From: Pseudomonas asiatica
GTDB taxonomy: Bacteria > Pseudomonadota > Gammaproteobacteria > Pseudomonadales > Pseudomonadaceae
Length of the DNA stretch: 64,000 bases
NCBI RefSeq assembly: GCF_040214835.1
Contig: NZ_CP157874.1
Location: 3,476,001-3,540,000, forward strand
Direction of reading: 5' to 3'
The stretch's first letter is position 1. Every line of letters begins with the position of its first letter. Under the pieces are notes generated by a model. The model did not search any database, had not been told where the DNA came from, and saw nothing but the letters and a program-made list of their open reading frames with translations. Both the position numbers and the translations under genes were made by a program. This document shows, piece after piece, positions 60,795-64,000 of the stretch.

Positions 60795-62030
60795 ATGCAA
60801 ACCAACCTGAGCGAAACCGCCCGGCAACTGGCCCGCGCCGACGAAGCCGAAAGCATCCTGCGCTCCTGCGTGCACTGTGGTTTCTGCACCGCCACGTGCC
60901 CCACCTACCAGCTGCTGGGCGATGAACTGGACGGCCCACGCGGGCGCATCTACCTGATCAAGCAGATGCTCGAAGGCGCGCCGATCACCGCCAGCACCCA
61001 GTTGCACCTGGATCGCTGCCTGACCTGCCGCAACTGTGAAACCACCTGCCCTTCCGGGGTGAAGTACCACGACCTGCTGGACATCGGCCGCGCCGTGGTC
61101 GAACAGCAGGTGCCACGCCCGCTCGGCCAGCGCCTGCTGCGCCAGGGCCTGCGTGCAGTGGTGCCACGGCCGGCGCTGTTCAAGGCCCTGACCCGCAGCG
61201 GCCAGGCCCTGCGCCCGCTGCTGCCGGCCACGCTCAAGCGCAAGCTGCCGGCGCGGGTCACCGCCCCCGGCCAACGCCCCGCACCGCGCCATGCGCGGCG
61301 GGTGCTGATGCTGGAAGGCTGCGTGCAACCGGCCCTGTCGCCCAACACCAATGCCGCCGCCGCACGCCTGCTGGACCGCCTGGGCATCAGCGTGGTGCCG
61401 ATCCAGCAGGCCGGCTGCTGTGGCGCGGTGGACTATCACCTCAATGCCCAGGAACAAGGCCTGCAACGGGCGCGGCGCAATATCGATGCCTGGTGGCCAG
61501 CCATCGAAGCCGGCGCCGAGGCCATCGTGCAAACCGCCAGCGGCTGCGGCGCGTTCGTGCGTGACTACGGCCACCTGCTGGAAAAGGACCCACGCTACGC
61601 CGCCAAGGCCGCACGGGTCAGCGCCCTGTCCCGCGACCTGGTGGAGGTGCTGCGCGACGAGCCGGTCGAGCAACTGGGCCTGTGCGCCGAACAGCGCCTG
61701 GCCTTCCATTGCCCATGCACCCTGCAGCACGCGCTGAAGCTGGGGGGTGCGGTGGAGGCGTTGCTGACACGCCTGGGCTTTACCTTGACCCCGGTACCGG
61801 ACGGCCACCTGTGCTGCGGCTCGGCCGGCACCTATTCGCTGACCCAGCCCGAGCTGTCGCTACAACTGCGCGACAACCGCCTCAACGCCCTGGAAAGCGG
61901 CAAACCGCAAGTCATCGCCACCGCCAACATCGGCTGCCAGGCCCACCTCGACGGGGCCGGGCGCACACCGGTGCGGCACTGGATCGAAATCGTCGAAGCA
62001 GCCTTGAACCCGGAGAACCACCATGCATAG
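60795..62030 (+). CDS. glcF: Glycolate oxidase iron-sulfur subunit GlcF
   Basis: A 411-aa electron-transfer subunit with two 4Fe-4S motifs: C25, C28, C31, C35 and C75, C78, C81, C85. It also has two CCG-type domains, each with a CC pair (QQAGCCGAVDYHLNAQEQG; DGHLCCGSAGTYSLTQPELS). It passes electrons from the GlcDE flavins towards the quinone pool. GAGG precedes ATG 60795. Its end overlaps glcG by eight bases. Confidence 0.93.
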   Translation: MQTNLSETARQLARADEAESILRSCVHCGFCTATCPTYQLLGDELDGPRGRIYLIKQMLEGAPITASTQLHLDRCLTCRNCETTCPSGVKYHDLLDIGRAVVEQQVPRPLGQRLLRQGLRAVVPRPALFKALTRSGQALRPLLPATLKRKLPARVTAPGQRPAPRHARRVLMLEGCVQPALSPNTNAAAARLLDRLGISVVPIQQAGCCGAVDYHLNAQEQGLQRARRNIDAWWPAIEAGAEAIVQTASGCGAFVRDYGHLLEKDPRYAAKAARVSALSRDLVEVLRDEPVEQLGLCAEQRLAFHCPCTLQHALKLGGAVEALLTRLGFTLTPVPDGHLCCGSAGTYSLTQPELSLQLRDNRLNALESGKPQVIATANIGCQAHLDGAGRTPVRHWIEIVEAALNPENHHA

Positions 62031-62421
62031 CAAGTCCGTGATCGGCCAGGCCGAAGTCGCCCGCGTGCTGACCGCCGCCCGCCAGCAAGCCCAGGCGCAA
62101 CAATGGAACGTGACCATCGCCGTGGTCGACGATGGCGGCCACCCGCTGGCCCTGGAGCGCCTGGACGGCTGCGCGCCGGCCAGCGCCTACATCGCAATGG
62201 AAAAGGCCCGCACTGCCGCGCTGGGGCGCAAGGAGACGCGGGATTACGAGGAGATGGTCAATGGTGGCCGTACCGCTTTCGTCACCGCGCCGCTGCTGAC
62301 CAGCCTGGAAGGTGGCGTGCCGCTGCGGGTGGATGGGCAGGTGGTGGGGGCGATCGGCGTGTCCGGGGTCAAGGCCGAGCAGGATGCCGAGGTGGCCAAG
62401 GCCGGGGCGGCTGCCCTCTGA
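62023..62421 (+). CDS. glcG: GlcG, heme-binding-like (DUF336) protein
   Basis: A 132-aa protein of the GlcG/HbpS-like family: VTIAVVDDGGHPLALERLDG, ASAYIAMEKARTAALGRKET and VGAIGVSGVKAEQDAEVAKA. Its role in glycolate use is not settled; some relatives bind heme. Translationally coupled to glcF. A REP pair follows it, separating it from malate synthase. Confidence 0.88.
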   Translation: MHSKSVIGQAEVARVLTAARQQAQAQQWNVTIAVVDDGGHPLALERLDGCAPASAYIAMEKARTAALGRKETRDYEEMVNGGRTAFVTAPLLTSLEGGVPLRVDGQVVGAIGVSGVKAEQDAEVAKAGAAAL

Positions 62422-62427
62422 ATCCTG

Positions 62428-62529
62428 TGCCGGCCTCTTCGCGGGTAAACCCGCTCCCACAGGTGCTGCACAGGCCTCAGGCCTTGTGAAAGCCCTGTGG
62501 GAGCGGGTTCACCCGCGAAAGGGCCGGCA
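62428..62529. repeat. REP pair between glcG and glcB
   Basis: TGCCGGCCTCTTCGCGGGTA AACCCGCTCCCACAGG (62428-62463) is mirrored by CCTGTGGGAGCGGGTTCACC CGCGAAAGGGCCGGCA (62494-62529), with a few mismatches. It may damp read-through into glcB. Confidence 0.82.
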
Positions 62530-62573
62530 AAAGCAACATTTACCCAGAAGACTGAACATCGAGCGAACAGACA

Positions 62574-64000
62574 ATGCCAAACCATCCACTCCAGATCGCC
62601 CCCACCCTGCAGCGCTTCATCGAAGATGAAGCCCTCCCCGGCACCGGCATCGAAGCCCGCACCTTCTGGCAAGGCTTCAGCACCCTGATCCACGACCTCG
62701 CACCACAAAACCGCGCCCTGCTCGCCGAACGCGAGCGCCTGCAAGCAGCACTGGACAACTGGCACCGCCAGCACCCCGGCCCGATCCGTGACATGGCCGC
62801 CTACCAGCACTTCCTGCAAGGCATCGGCTACCTTGTGGAGCCCCCGGCAAGCGTGCAGGTCAGCACCCGCAACGTCGACCGCGAGATCGCCGTGCAGGCC
62901 GGCCCGCAACTGGTGGTGCCACTGAGCAACGCCCGCTACGCCCTCAACGCCGCCAACGCCCGCTGGGGCTCGCTGTACGATGCCCTGTACGGCACCGATG
63001 CCATCGCCGAAACCGATGGCGCCGAACGTGGCCAGGGCTACAACCCGCGACGCGGCGCCAGGGTGATCGCCTATGGCCGGCAGTTCCTCGACACCGCTGC
63101 CCCGCTCGACGGTGCGTCGCACAACGACGCCAAGGCCTACGCGATCAGCCAGGACACGCTGCAGGTAACCCTGGCCGATGACCGCCAGGTGGGCCTCATG
63201 CACCCCGCGCAACTGCGTGGCTACCAAGGTGAGCCGAACACGCCAACAGCGATCCTGTTGCAGCATCACCAGCTGCATTTCGAAATCCAGGTCGACCCGG
63301 CCAACGCCATCGGCCAGCAGGACCCGGCCGGGGTCAAGGACATCCTGCTGGAGGCCGCGCTCACCACCATCATCGACTGCGAAGACTCGGTAGCCGCCGT
63401 GGATGCCGACGACAAGGTCAACGTCTACCGCAACTGGCTGGGCCTGATGAAGGGCGACCTCAGCGAGCAGGTCAGCAAGGGCGGCAAAACCTTCGCACGC
63501 ACCCTGGCCGAAGACCGCCACTACCACGGCGCAGACGGCCAGCCACTGACCCTGCCGGGCCGCTCGCTGCTGTTCATCCGCAACGTCGGCCACCTGATGA
63601 CCAACCCGGCCATCCACGACCGTGATGGCCGGGAAATCCCGGAAGGCATCCTCGATGCCGTGGTCACCAGCCTGATCGGCCTGCATGACCTCAAGCGCCG
63701 CGGCAATTCCCGCGAGGGCAGCCTGTACATCGTCAAGCCGAAGATGCACGGGCCGGCCGAGGTGGCCTTTGCCGACCAGCTGTTCGGCCGCGTCGAAGCC
63801 CTGTTGGGCCTTCCCGCAAATACGCTGAAGATGGGCATCATGGACGAGGAGCGGCGTACCAGCGTCAACCTCAAGGCCTGCATCGCCAGCGCCGCGTCAC
63901 GGGTGGTGTTCATCAACACCGGCTTCCTCGACCGCACCGGTGACGAGATGCACACGGCCATGGAAGCCGGCGCCATGCTGCGCAAGGGCGACATGAAAGG
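62574..64000 (+). CDS. glcB: Malate synthase G (cut by the window end)
   Basis: The first 475 residues of malate synthase G, about 720 aa when complete, which joins glyoxylate and acetyl-CoA to malate. N-terminal [20 protein letters not shown] is followed by [130 protein letters not shown] and [20 protein letters not shown], all typical of form G. The start ATG at 62574 has no strong Shine-Dalgarno. It completes the path from glycolate begun by glcDEF. No stop before the window end. Confidence 0.93.
   Translation, partial: MPNHPLQIAPTLQRFIEDEALPGTGIEARTFWQGFSTLIHDLAPQNRALLAERERLQAALDNWHRQHPGPIRDMAAYQHFLQGIGYLVEPPASVQVSTRNVDREIAVQAGPQLVVPLSNARYALNAANARWGSLYDALYGTDAIAETDGAERGQGYNPRRGARVIAYGRQFLDTAAPLDGASHNDAKAYAISQDTLQVTLADDRQVGLMHPAQLRGYQGEPNTPTAILLQHHQLHFEIQVDPANAIGQQDPAGVKDILLEAALTTIIDCEDSVAAVDADDKVNVYRNWLGLMKGDLSEQVSKGGKTFARTLAEDRHYHGADGQPLTLPGRSLLFIRNVGHLMTNPAIHDRDGREIPEGILDAVVTSLIGLHDLKRRGNSREGSLYIVKPKMHGPAEVAFADQLFGRVEALLGLPANTLKMGIMDEERRTSVNLKACIASAASRVVFINTGFLDRTGDEMHTAMEAGAMLRKGDMK

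Overview
The window looks like chromosome from a member of the Pseudomonas putida group. The coding DNA is GC-rich. The intergenic spaces carry many Pseudomonas REP-type palindromes of at least three sequence classes. From memory, and not checked, the aru cluster, the isolated second mrdA and the glc operon occur in the same relative order in P. putida KT2440.

Layout. (1) 1-3.3 kb: end of a ferredoxin-reductase gene, an HTH-PAS regulator and a LuxR-type regulator. (2) 3.3-5.9 kb: a class III aminotransferase and a polyamine-type periplasmic binding protein. (3) 6.1-22.2 kb, all on the minus strand: an arginine transaminase (aru-type) catabolic region. It has one long operon (enoyl-CoA hydratase, acyl-CoA dehydrogenase, ADP-forming acyl-CoA synthetase, AruI decarboxylase, periplasmic racemase, AruH transaminase, aldehyde dehydrogenase, quinone-reductase-like protein). 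Upstream lie an amino-acid permease and an overlapping aruR / periplasmic binding protein / aruS sensor operon. (4) 22.3-28.6 kb: a TetR regulator divergent from an enoyl-CoA hydratase, a REP-rich tandem duplication, and an AttEFGH-like ABC transporter with a lipocalin-like lipoprotein.

(5) 28.6-49.2 kb: an island with part of a type VI secretion system (tssG, FHA gene, tssJ, tssM, tssF, tssL), then vgrG, a large Rhs toxin and its presumed immunity gene. Behind these is about 3.3 kb of AT-rich DNA made of orphan immunity-like genes, Rhs-core fragments and broken frames. TssA, B, C, D(Hcp), E, H and K are not here, so the locus would need parts from elsewhere or is a remnant. (6) 49.8-51.7 kb: a penicillin-binding protein 2. 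(7) 52.0-54.9 kb: the sfnECR organosulfur operon. (8) 55.0-57.2 kb: a Gly/His-rich secreted protein, a glutathione S-transferase and a DUF2388 protein. (9) 57.3-64.0 kb: the glycolate operon, glcC divergent from glcDEFG, followed by malate synthase G, which runs off the window end.

How the parts fit. The aru region would racemise L-arginine in the periplasm, import it, transaminate D- or L-arginine to 2-ketoarginine, decarboxylate it and oxidise the aldehyde. The three CoA-type enzymes at the head of the operon point to a further CoA-dependent step that I cannot name from sequence. The glc genes turn glycolate into glyoxylate and then malate. Several leaders carry A-C-A-A-C-A-A tracts next to the start codon, typical of Hfq/Crc catabolite repression targets. 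The most interesting regions for follow-up are the aruR-binding protein-aruS module, the CCAATAA motif shared by aru promoters, the reduced T6SS locus with its repeated ACTTTCCT-type element, and the Rhs cassette graveyard.
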